Shown piece after piece: positions 9,991 through 21,384 of a stretch of 64,000 bases of DNA. The notes beneath the pieces are model-generated. The model saw nothing but the letters and a program-made list of their open reading frames with translations. It searched no databases and was not told the DNA's origin. Origin of the DNA: Sisyra terminalis (lineage: Eukaryota; Arthropoda; Insecta; Neuroptera; Sisyridae); NCBI GenBank assembly GCA_958496175.1, contig OY292276.1, forward strand, positions 61,517,080-61,581,079, read 5' to 3'. The translations under genes and the position numbers were made by a program. The stretch's first letter is position 1; each line of letters starts with the position of its first letter.

Positions 9991-12900
9991 CGGCCAAAAA
10001 GAAAAGTGCCTAGTGATCAAGTAGAGGCATAGGGAGATTCCTCCTATATATATATGAACTGAAATCTTAAGTATAAAGATATCAAAAACTAATTACAGGA
10101 GGAAATATACTTTCTTAGACATTAAATTTTTCATCATGAAGCATTTTAAGATATAATAGATATCTAGTAATTTTTGTTTGGGGCCATTAAAATTTGGTAA
10201 AAATCGTCAGAGATTAATATAATATTTCCTTTTTTTCAGTGAAATAATCAAAAGACGCGAGGTTTACAGTGATCTCGAGTGCAAGGAATTAAAAATTAAT
10301 ATTGTAATATGTATTGAATTTGTACAAACTTTTTATAACATTTTAAACATTTAAAATGAGGATGGGGGAACGAGGCGCCTCCCGATAACGGATTTTTTGA
10401 TTGAAACCTAATATTTCTTTCATTGCCTTACATTTTCAATCAAATAGGGGATTAATAAATGTCTTACCGATTATTTAAAAAGGAAAACGAATTGATAACA
10501 CTGCAATTTACGACTTATATTATAAGTGTAATTGGTAGAAGTTTTTGTGTTAAAAATCAGGATATTCCCGCGAAAAAGTCTAAAAAAAATAAAATTAATA
10601 TTAGATCTGAATTTTATTCATTACTAAAAGTATTAAATACCTTTAAAGATACAAAAATATGGATATTTTTTTTTGCTTTCGAGAACTGCTTTGGTTTATT
10701 TCTTTGAGAAATCTCCATAATTACATTCTTGTCCAAGATCCCACGACGGCCAAACTTCGTTATTCTATAAAATAATGATTTCATTAGTGGTTACTTTGGC
10801 AGCAAGGATGTTTAAAATAAAAGCTTAATTTCGTTAAAGTATAAAGGTCAGTTTTTCTTTATATTTTCTTCGGAACAATGTCAGAAATCCATTGATACTT
10901 AGTACCCTTTGCTTGACACTTCTAAACTTTAGTAAAACAATGTAAACGTATGTACATATATTGGGAAAAACGGAGAACAAAGATTGGAAACTCATACGTG
11001 TGAGTGAAAATCAAATAGAAATGCTTCAAATTGGAATTTATTGTTGAATTGCTATTTTTTACTCAGTTTAGGGGTTGAAACCATTTTGGCAATGGAGGAT
11101 GTGATTTTTTATATTGTAAACGAAATTAAGTTTTTTTTATACACCTTTGCTACCTGCCAAAGTAACCACTATCCAAATTCCGTAGTCGCTGATCGTTCTT
11201 ACCAGTGTTGCGGACATGTATAAACAAATTTCAGCTTTTATAAAACAATTATATTAAAATTCTATGGTCGAAGATAATTTTCATGTAGTCATGGACCTGG
11301 AGCGGTTTTAGGAGCTAAAAGGCTATATGCAAATCTTCAGGTGTTATTAATTTACTCGGATTCTTATTTTTTTCTTCAAAAACCCTGCAAAATATAAAAT
11401 AATCAGGTGAAATTTCAACGGATACTAAATTTACACAAAAATTACTTTGAATTCATTTTCCAACTCCAATTTGAGCTTTTAGGGTGGGCTGGCATTGGTG
11501 GACGTAGGGGTTAAGTTTCTTTCAATGAAACTGATCTATTTAATTTTCCTTGACGGAAGTACGGTGAAAATTTCGTCACTTACAACTGTTTTAAATAAAT
11601 TTCCAACCCTTAAAGTAGAAAACAATTATGTTGATAAAGAAAAATTCAAAAAATAATTGTTACCAATGTCGGTCATATAACGGCCGAATAATTTTATCCC
11701 ACAAAAATTGGTAAAAACCACGGAAACCGCATCCTTTGTCATTTGTATTTGGTGCTATCATTAAATTGCATTATCTAATAAATGCATTTAATATAATTTT
11801 TATTGAAATTTCAAATTTGTGGCTGAATTATCAAAAAAAAAACAGATGCTTGAGAAAAGTTGAAAACATGGGGAACTACGCTCACTACGATGAAAATACA
11901 CCAGGCTAGCATAACAATTGTATTAAAGTGAGATGCATTGATACGTTTTTTTGCTTTTATGACAAAGATAAAAAACCGACTTATATTCCACGCATGCGAT
12001 TGGTCCGTGTTTAAAGACATCTATCCGTAAAATTAAAAACAACATTTCTATTATGTTGCCCTAATACATTTTCGATGTATTTCACACCAGTTCCTACTGC
12101 ACCCTTTTTTTTCATCAACTAAATTTTAAATCAATTTTGCATCTAAACGATGGGACATACGCAAAAATGTGTCATTACCATTTTTATAGAAAATTAAATT
12201 CTCTACAACTTTTATTTGAACCTTTTTTTCCTACTTGCACTCGTTTACGAAATATTTGCACAAATCTAGGTGTCAACATAAAGGGGATGAAAAAATCGCT
12301 GCACAAATGATTAAATAGATTTATTAACGACTTAAACATAATTGAAGGAAAACGTGTGATATGTGATACAAAATTATTTAGAATGAAATAAAAAAACTAC
12401 GTTAACATGAACTTTTCAATCGCTATTTTTTTTTTCATTTAATGAGCATAAAATTACAATGTTTTCTGTTTTACTGCATTACATTTTTTTTTTTAATATA
12501 ATATAAACTAATCTCTGTTAAATACACAATAACCGTCACCCGGCAGATAAGAATATATTGGTATAATGTATTTAATATTATTAATTAATGAAAAAAATCA
12601 CTGGAATTGAAATGAGTGAATTTTCCCATTGTCCGACCAAAAAATTTCATTAAAATTTCCCATAGTTTGTTTTACTTTATTTAGTAGTTTTAAATAAACC
12701 TCTATAAAAATATTTTAATTCTACCGAATTTGGTACAATTTATAGTTGATAGTATAGTTAATAATCTATTATTTGTTAAGTATTTTTAATAATAATATAT
12801 AATATATGTTGTAAAAGTAATGTATGACTTAATAAGGGAGGGATTTTTTTTGACTCTGATTTCCATGTAAGCCACCTCTGGCCGTTTTAAGATAGATTTT

Positions 12901-13480
12901 TTTTTATTTTCAAATCAGTGGCTAGGAAATTGATGAGATAAAATTAATATGAATTGGTTTTAAACTAAATTAACAAATTGGACTTGAAAATCTCTTTAAT
13001 TTTCAACCAAAATTTTAAACCCTAAACATAAACTACCCATATTTTCATATTGCACAGTTCAATTTATAAATATTTTTTTTCTTTTTTGAAAATCAAAACA
13101 AGTAAAAGTTAGGACGCAATTTTTGTCTTTGAGCAAAATCAAATTAAATTCATTGATCAATTGTGAAAGTAAGTTGAAACGTAGCTGCCAACATGTTGGT
13201 CGTCAAATATAAATAATTTACTTAAACTGTATAAATATTATAAATTAGTATAAATAACAAGTTTTTGCTGCAATATTTTATATCAAGTACGTAAAATTTG
13301 TGTTTATATAGTTAAGTTAAAAACGTTAATGACATGCAAATTATTATTTGTTGGTTTTAATTAAAAAGTCCCTGGAAATTTAATAAAAAAATATAAAATT
13401 AAAATGAGAATAGAGTAAAACATTATCCGAAAAGTTTTTACAAGAAATTAACTAATAAATTAACAATTGGAGATTTAGAT
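9991..13480. other. long AT-rich spacer
   Basis: About 3.5 kb with no supportable coding region. Scattered 60-80 codon frames have AT-driven composition and no recognisable motif or splice context. Confidence 0.4.
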
Positions 13481-13627
13481 GGAATTTTTTGGTCATTACA
13501 ATTGCGATTCAATATTCTACGTAAGTTTATGCCAATTCTGGGTTTTCCACGATTTTTATCAGTAACATATTTAATGCGCAGATTTCATTATAATATTTTA
13601 AATCGCAATTGTAATGAGAAAAAAAAT
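13481..13627. repeat. short inverted repeat
   Basis: The left arm at 13481-13509 (ggtcattacaattgcgatt) and right arm at 13600-13627 (aatcgcaattgtaatgag) are inverted copies around about 90 bp. It is possibly a small foldback MITE. Confidence 0.6.
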
Positions 13628-13700
13628 CGACATCTTTTCTCCCATGTTTCCTGAAAATTCCATAATTAATTTTGGCTTTTATAAAGCTTTAAAAATTCGA

Positions 13701-13814
13701 GGTCATCAATAAATTACGTTAGGCATTTCGAGAGACATCAATTAATTTTCATACTTTTGCAAGAAAAAGAAACCAAAAATATTAAAATTAGCCTAACGTT
13801 TTTAATAAATGACC
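13701..13814. repeat. short inverted repeat
   Basis: ggtcatcaataaattacg at 13701-13718 and cgtttttaataaatgacc at 13797-13814 are imperfect inverted copies, extended inward by ttaggc/gcctaa. Origin unknown. Confidence 0.5.
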
Positions 13815-13959
13815 TCTACCATACAATTAATTTTTTTCATAAAATATACATCAAGAAACAGATTAACATTTTCGAAAAGAGCAATTTTTTGGATACATCA
13901 CAACAGTATTTTTTTTTTTTTTTTGTTACATTATTTGGCGAATTTGCACAAGACGGTTG

Positions 13960-14240
13960 CGGATTAAAAGAGACGACAATAAAGATAGGCGCGCTTATGC
14001 ACTCGCACGCACTCAGGGACGGCGCAGTTCCGCATCCAAGGGCTCGGAAACTCTTTCGAACGCACAACAAACATGGACAGTCGGATACGCGGAACATTTA
14101 AAAAAGCTTCTTGGTTTTTAAATATTCGCAATTCGTTCACAATGCAAAACACCTACGCCACACAAATTGGCACAATCGTTGTCAACAAGGAAATGATTTG
14201 GACTTTGTGCCAACGCTTTCGCAAGGTATTTTACAAGTCT
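13960..14240. other. GC-elevated segment of unknown role, downstream of BicD
   Basis: This block is clearly richer in G+C than its neighbours and holds overlapping frames on both strands. The plus-strand frame from 14073 (MDSRIRGTFKKASWF ...) could end at a donor CGCAAG|gtattt near 14226, but I find no partner exon and no family. It lies about 0.8-1 kb beyond the BicD stop, so it may be part of a long BicD 3' UTR or a separate small gene. Confidence 0.3.
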
Positions 14241-15013
14241 GGACAACTTTTTTTTCAAATAAATTACATGGACATCTACACCAGCTTCTTGTTATTATAA
14301 GGTTTTTTTTTTTGTCTAAATTAATTTATATAACTTTTTCTTTTAAATATTAGTGTAAAAAAGGAATCGTTCAACGATATATAACTACTTATTTATAATA
14401 TTTAAAAAAATTAGTTACGGGACAACTTTCAAATTGAACGTTTTTTTTTTTTTCATTGAATGCTACGTTTACAACTATAAAAATTGTCCCAAATAATAAC
14501 TATATTAAACAACATTATAACGTTAATTTATAGTACTTAATTTCTGTACGTATATATATAATTCTTTATACAATTTCCTTTTTAATCATCATTGCATTAG
14601 CTTAACCATTTTACTCTTGTAAACCAAGATAATTAATAAAAAGAAAAACCATACATACCCATCCGTTTTATTATTTTTTTTTTCTTGTTGGAGGGAATTA
14701 AAATTTATTGTATATTTCTTAAAAGATAATGCCGTTGGAGTACATACAACCATTTGCCATTGTAAAAAAATGGAATAAGTCCATTTCAAAATTACCTCCA
14801 CAATTTCATTGCTTTTTCAAAGAATACACACTACAATATTTGGAAAAAAATCGGATTATCTGATTGATTGAAATGAACTTATTTCATACTTATCTCCAAG
14901 ACTGGTTGCCTACCCACACATCACTCAATCACGTTCAATGTTTTCGTGGAATTTTACATTTTGAAAAGGGTCGAAACGAACGCCACAACGTACATGACCA
15001 CTCTGGGTCTGGG

Positions 15014-17536
15014 CTAGAAAAAATCTCGACTCGGTTGCGAGCGGCCGGGTCTCGAGAATGTTGTTTTGCCGCCACGCGTGCCACCAACGCCGGGTCGTCG
15101 CGCATTGCGAATTTCCCGATCCATTTCCAGCTCTTCCAAACGTTGGGTGAGACCAAGCTTTTGTTGCACGGCCAGTCGTAACAGCTGGTTCAATGTTTTC
15201 TTTTCCTCTTCGGCGGCGCTCAGCTGATGCTGAAGCTCGTCCACCTGGGTCACATACTCCTCGCAACGAGCCGCAAACATTGCACGCAAACCTAAAAACA
15301 AATTCAATTTAAAAATTTTCGATCAAATTTAAGAGTATCATAATTACTTGAAAATGTCGCGGCATCTTCTTTCAATAGTCGAAGTTCATTACGAAGTTTC
15401 ATCATCGTCTCAGACACGATCGCCTTTTCGTTTTCATATTTCGATTTGAGATTGGTGAGGGCAACTTCGGCGGTGTTTTTATTCGATTTCAAAACGGTAC
15501 GCAGTGTGGCAATTTGTTCCCGTTTGGTCGACAACAGCGACTTCAATCGAATGACTTGCTCCTGCAATTCGCTCAGTTCGGCCTCTTTGCACTCGTCTTT
15601 GGTGCTAATTTCCGACAAGCTCGAACGCAGGCCTTTCATTTTCGAAAATTCGATTGTGTTTTCAACGGCCGAACGTAGATGTTTGATTTGGTCGACGATG
15701 GTTTCAACGTGCTTGGCCATTTCGGCGGCGTCGCTTAAACTCTCTAGATTCTTCAAGGGAATATCAGTCTTTAGTCTGCTTTGCAGGAATTGAATTCGAG
15801 TCAGTTCGCCGATGGCGGTCGGTGCATTTTCCGTCATCGGTGTCATGCCGCCGTGTTTTTCATGGTCGAGCACAACACGACTGGGCGTTTCTCCGTTCAC
15901 CGTGCACACGTGGTGGTACAATTGAGCGAGTTCATCGGACACGGTGCTCAAGTCAGTCTGGGCCGCGTCCAAAGCAATGCCGGCTTCGCCGGCAATTTCC
16001 CCCAATATCCGCACGTCGGTTTCCAACTCGGAAGACTTTTGTTCCATATCAAGAAGACGATTTTTCAGGTTGGTCACCTCCGTGCGCAACAGTAGCGTCG
16101 CATCCGGACATTTCAAATTCTTTTCCAAGTCGCGTAAATCATTTCGCAATTGCTCGATTTCTTTCGACGACAATAAGAACCAGTGATGGTATTGGTCGAC
16201 CATGCTGCCTAGTTGGTCGAGAGGGATATTTTCCTTGTTTGGACCGATTTCCCGGTCGATTTTTTGTCGTAAATGTTGCAAGGAGTCAACGTGCGCTGAG
16301 AGTTGAACTAAAAGTGTGACAAACATTTGCAATTCGTTTTGATTTCGTTCGGCCAACGCTTGACTTTCCCGTAGGTTTTGAGTGAGCAGATTTTTTTCCG
16401 TATCAGCAATTTCTAGTTGTTTCTCTAGTTTTTTTAGTTCGTTAAGATGAATTTCGGAGAAGAGGTCCACTTGTTTGCCGTCGGGCGAGTTGAGATCGGA
16501 ACCGCTTTTAAGGTCAGCCTCGATTCGTTTGAGGGCGGGTAATTCGTCTTCACCGTCACTACCTAGAGCAGTATCCTCGGTCATTCCTCGGATGCTGTAT
16601 GCTAAATTACTGATATTATACATCGATTCCCGATTTATATGTTGGTCGAGTTCTTTTTTTAAGGCATATTTGGCCTCACGTTCTGACTGTAACGATTCAA
16701 GCGCTTCTTCCATTTGTTTTTCGGCGATTTTTTTCAAATTTGTCAACTCCTCGACTTGAGAGTTTAAGACTTCAACCTCCTCGTGTAAACGACGGATTTC
16801 GTGTTTAACACCTTCGAATTCCACTTGGGACGATTTCAACATAGAAACTTGCTTCTGTAAACTAATGTTTTCCTCTTCCAACTCATTGTTTTCTGTTATA
16901 AGACTGGTTTCCCTATATTTGATTTCTTTCAGTTCTGCTCGAAGTTTTTTCCTTTCCATCTCCAAATCATCTTTGTCTTTACCAACATCAACATTTTCCA
17001 TCAACATACGATCCCGTTCGGCTGTCACACGTTCCAATTCATGCCGCAACTAAAAACCAAAAATTCAGTTAAAAATATCTCCAAATTCATAAACTTCATA
17101 GATCTTTACTTGTTTTAATTCATTTTCCAAGTCGATAATCTGTGAGTTTAGCGACGTTTCTCGAGCTGCAGATTCCGAAAGTAAGGATTCCTCTTGTTCT
17201 ATGCCGGATTTGGTGGTGACTTTATGGGTGGACTGAAATTTAGCCAACGCCTAAAAAGAAACATTTCCAATTAGTTTAGTTTCGGGTGAAAAAGCATTGG
17301 GGCGGGGTACAAACCTCTTGTGTGTTTTGCAAGTCTTGCTTCATGTTCTCGTAGAGGGTTTCGAGTTCGTCGCATCGTTGCTCCAGGTGCTGCTTTTCCT
17401 CGAGCAGCACCAGGCCAAACTGCGCCGACTGGATCTTCTCGCTGCTGGCCTGGTCGAGTTCCCGTGTTAGACGCTCGATTTCCTCCTTCAGCTCGGTCAC
17501 CGTTTGTGACATATTATTGTTATTCGTAGCTGCCAT
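15014..17536 (-). CDS. BicD: Bicaudal D, dynein-dynactin cargo adaptor
   Basis: Four coding exons on the minus strand, 17536-17315, 17250-17110, 17049-15348 and 15291-15014, give 780 residues; Drosophila BicD is about the same length. The protein is almost wholly coiled coil. The N-terminal segment holds [20 protein letters not shown] and [13 protein letters not shown], the region that binds dynein/dynactin in this family. SAARETSL and [19 protein letters not shown] follow. The C-terminal cargo-binding helix has [19 protein letters not shown] and [20 protein letters not shown]. BicD links cargo such as Egalitarian-mRNA complexes or Rab6 vesicles to minus-end microtubule transport. I start at MAATNN because it fits the family N-terminus; an in-frame ATG exists upstream at 17578. 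A polyadenylation signal (TTTATT on the plus strand, about 14667-14672) would give a 3' UTR of about 350 nt. Confidence 0.97.
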
Positions 17537-18391
17537 TTGTTTCTGAAGATGCCCGTGTTGGTTCAACACCGCAAACACGCCATTTATCGTTGAATTTAAT
17601 TGGCAATTGGGTTGCCAATGCCACGAATCGGTTCACAACACGTTTTCAATTAGTTTTTCGACATTTTCTCTCGAAGATTTTTGACACAAGCTGGCTTCAA
17701 CATACGGCGATGAGGTGTTGAAAAAGCGCATGTCACCTTCCACAATAAAGAACTCTTTCACTTGTTTCACTTCAAAAATCGTCTTCATGCTGTTTCCACG
17801 AGGAGTTAAACAAAGATAACACCATTGACCAATGCCCTGTTCATAACAAAGACCGACGAATCATACTGTTGCAATAATTTCATAATATTGTTATTTCTGC
17901 AACAATAACACTCGTTTCAAGCAATTAAAAAACATTGTTCAATTATTAAACGATAAACTAATCGATATTTTAAATTCATTTGAATTATTATATTATTGAA
18001 ATGTAAATAAAAAAAATAATCAGTAAACTGGGTGCTAAAGCGCAAGCGCATTCATTTGGCGCTTGCTTTTGAAAACATTTTAAAACTTAAAAATATTTAA
18101 TTTAAAAAAAAATATCGCCAATTTAATATTCAATGCAAACTTTTACACAATATCTGCAATTATAAATTGCATTTTTTCTCATATTAAAAGAAAAACTTTG
18201 ATTTTTTAACACAAAAAACTATAATTTGACAAAACCGTATTTACGAAAAGGAAAAAGAGAGTTGACTAAAAAATTTGTACTAAATGCCTAAAAATATTGG
18301 AAATCTTTACCTTTAGGTTTACCAATACTTCAACAGTGCAGCCCCTGGGCTTATTGTACTTCCGGGATCCCTGATTTACCTAGGTAAGACC
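17537..18391. promoter_or_regulatory. upstream region of BicD
   Basis: The first 200 bp upstream of the BicD start are less AT-rich than the rest and probably hold the 5' UTR and promoter, but no core element stands out. BicD and Ir25a are transcribed away from each other, separated by about 3.8 kb that is mostly mobile-element sequence. Confidence 0.4.
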
Positions 18392-18526
18392 CAATAGAAA
18401 AAAAAATGACGTCATACGAAGAATTTTGAAATTTGAATCAGTTTGAAGATATGTACGAATTTCTTCTGGATACGTCACGTAACGCATGAGGCCACCTGTG
18501 TATTTTATAAACCTTGAGTAAGACCA
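18392..18526 (-). mobile_element. MITE with 9-bp duplications, copy 1 (end-truncated)
   Basis: Same family as 27630-27794, in reverse orientation. The right end is intact (tattttataaaccttg). The left end lacks about 28 bp of its terminal repeat. Flanks ggtaagacc (18383-18391) and agtaagacc (18527-18535) match in 8 of 9 positions, consistent with an old 9-bp target-site duplication. Confidence 0.8.
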
Positions 18527-18535
18527 AGCAGCTGG

Positions 18536-19050
18536 ATGAACCTCAACACTCGTGGTACCAGGTGCTTTCCGGTAATTTCAGTTCCAAGGCTTATTATCCC
18601 CATAGTTCCTCATTTCTCCATTCATTTAAAGCACCACCTTCCCATAGAACGTGAAAAGCAGTATCATCCTCTGACAAAACCTGCATTTTGGGTCATCCAA
18701 TATAATTCCATTGTATGCAGGTGTTTCTTCATTCCACAGTGGTCAGTTATTAGACCTGGTTTCTTTTACGACCAAGTATTTTAGTCGTTAGTTTTTCTGA
18801 TGGTTTTCCCATCTTCGTTTTACTGTGCTTTTCATGTTATGCAGTGGTTTTTTGCTTGATGGTATTTTCCATTGGCGGTCTTATAACTTCAAGTACAGGC
18901 TATGGGGCTGGTGAAAAGTAGGATCTTTGGGATTCCGGATAAGGACGTCATTCTTTTCATTACCTTTGATACCCTTATGGCCGGGCACCCATTCCAAGTT
19001 TACGTGTGAGTCAATACACACAGGTACTCCTGAAATTATCTTATAAATTA
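18536..19050 (-). mobile_element. LINE relic with RNase H and zinc-knuckle pieces
   Basis: On the minus strand, about 19045-18930 reads VNLEWVPGHKGIKGNEKNDV, the conserved end of a retroelement RNase H domain (WVPGH-G-x-GNE-AD). Further on, with one frame change, CRFCQ and DDTAFHVLWEGGAL appear, resembling the C-terminal zinc knuckle of R1/Jockey-type LINE proteins. Stops and frameshifts make it a dead fragment. Confidence 0.75.
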
Positions 19051-19491
19051 AGGTGAAACATATTGGACACATATACTTAAATCTTTATTCTACTGAACTA
19101 TGAAATATTGGCCCAAATGTTGGCGAAGATCAGATAACCATGTCAGTTTTTCAATATCAAAATGTTTTGGGTGAACCAATGTGTATGACTACATTAGCTA
19201 TGATGAGGAGGACCAAGAGGACTTATTATATTTGCTTTTCTCGTAATTATAGGCAACTAGCTATGGTTGCAAGCCTTTACAAAAGAAAATTGAAAAATTT
19301 GTTTGCAATATAGTTAAAGACTAAAAAAATATTCATAAATAAGTCTGTTTTCAGATTTTCTATACCAGAGTTCGAAGATACAATATCGACTACAAAATAT
19401 CCAAAAAGAAGATCTATCGAGAAAATTTCAATAATAAGCAATACGTAATTTAATTCTTTTAACATTTCCTTCCATGCGGCTTTTTATATTA

Positions 19492-20431
19492 AGCAGTGTA
19501 AATAAGTTCTCGCTGTTTTACAAGTTATGGCGCTAGCAGTATTAAATTGATTATTTTGACCGAACTTTTTTTTTCGCTGGAAAGCTATGACATATGCCAA
19601 CAATATTCAATACAGATTGTTTTAATTTTCACACATCAACTTGTTTTTTTCACGCATCGAAAATGTCTACTTTTGAGCCAAAAAAAGTGTATTTGCGGGG
19701 AATTTAGCTCCATCATTTTTTGATGAAGAAAACGGCCGCTGAAACTCATCGTGTGCTGGTGGAAGTTTACGGGGATCATGCTCTATATCTGAAACGACTT
19801 GTAGAGATTGGTTTCGACGCTTCAAAAGTGGTGATTTCGACTTGGAGGACCGTGAACGAGGTGGAAGGCCTCAAATATTTGGTAAAAGGTAATGCTCTGT
19901 ATTTGGTGGGATCAGAAGGAAGTCATCTATTATGAGCTGCTGGATTCAGGTAAAACCAGCACTGGTGATTACTATCGAACACAATTGATTCGTTTGAACC
20001 GAGCAATCAAGCAAAAACGGCCAGAATATGCGTCCAGACACGAGTCGATAATTTTTCATGATGACAATGCTCGGCCATATCGTACTTCCGCGGTGAAAAA
20101 CTACGTTGAAAATGCTGGATGGGAATCGCTATCCCACCCGCCATATAGTCCAGACTTGGCACCTTCTGACTACCACTTGTTTCGATCCATGTAGAATGCC
20201 TTGTCCGGAATACGCTTCACTTCAACGGAGGGAATCGAAAATTGGCTCGATGCGTTCTTGGCCTCAAAAGACGAACGGTTTTTTTGGGAAGGTATTCATA
20301 AATTACCTGAAAGATGGGGAAAAGTCGTAGCTTCCGATGGACAATACTTTGAGTAACATTATAATTCATTTTTTCATGAAATAAAACCGTTTTTTTCAAC
20401 AAAAAAACAGCGAGAACTTATTTACACTGCT
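19492..20431 (+). mobile_element. second mariner transposon, internally deleted
   Basis: Terminal inverted repeats agcagtgtaaataagttctc ... bound a 940-bp element, preceded by TA. The transposase starts near 19662 (MSTFEPKKVYLRG) and is soon interrupted. Later pieces read KKTAAETHRVLVEVYGDHAL, then HDDNARPYRTSAVKNYVENA, then SHPPYSPDLAPSDYHLF, then NWLDAFLASKDERFFWEGI. They cover the helix-turn-helix region and the last two catalytic aspartates of the D,D34D triad. A middle deletion and frameshifts inactivate it. Its ends share the aaataagtt core with the mariner at 4403 but otherwise differ, so it is a different subfamily. Confidence 0.92.
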
Positions 20432-21384
20432 GATATTTTATCGAAAAGCAAGTTCTTGGTATGTTGAGCTGTGTGATCCTAGTCCTGAACTTGTATTGTA
20501 AAATTAGCTTCGGTATCGCATTTCTAGATTTAAAAGAAGTGACCATTCTGTAGGACCATATTGTATTTTTGGCTTGGGAACGAATCCAGGTTGTACCTGG
20601 AATATTCCAGGTTGTATAATGACAAACATGACGAAATTCCCAATCAGCGTTTTTGTCCAATGTGTAACATGAATACTATTCATAGTAGAAGACATGGACC
20701 AAAATAATTTTGGACTATATTTTCGTCGACTAGGACTTCCAAGATTTATTCGGCCAGGACTAATTTTGAATCTAAATCTTAGTGAATCATTTATTGCCAA
20801 CAATTTTTTTTGTATATTTCTTTGTCGATACTTTATCTTATAGATTCAATATTCATCAATTTAGATTCTTTTAAGATTAAATTTTTGTTTAATAAACCAT
20901 TAAACATGGTTTAATAAACCATACGGTTATTCTATAACTATAAATTTAATAGCTATACCATTATCGGAATTATTTACAAATAACCACGACTGGTTACATT
21001 GGAATATAAAGACATTACAAAGGGAAGAAATTTTCCACTTTTCAACGACACATTTTATAATATCTTGATCATTTCAAGTAATTTTTTCTGTATTATTTAC
21101 AGTAATTTCATTGTCAATTTTAATATTTATTGCTCATTTAAAGTGCGACTTGGGGTTTGTTGTCGACATTTCTAGGTCATCGTCGTAGCAACAAATGGAC
21201 AAACACAATTTCAACAATAACGAAATAACACATAGATGGGCACTTAATATAAAATTCATGACAATCATGATTAGTTTTAGCCCGTTGTGGCACACGGGGG
21301 TGGGAGGTGTGAGGGTGGAAGCCACAGGGAAATGATTTTATTATCACTTGAAAACTGTTCGATGCCATCATTTCCCATTGCGAA
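20432..21384. promoter_or_regulatory. upstream region of Ir25a
   Basis: About 950 bp between the mariner and the Ir25a start. No other gene is supportable. The promoter of Ir25a should lie here, but no clear TATA or initiator can be assigned by eye. Confidence 0.4.

Noticed and set aside
15446..17053. Open frames on the plus strand opposite BicD, up to 165 codons
   Set aside because: They are mirror frames of the long BicD coiled-coil exon; the minus-strand reading explains every base and matches a known family.
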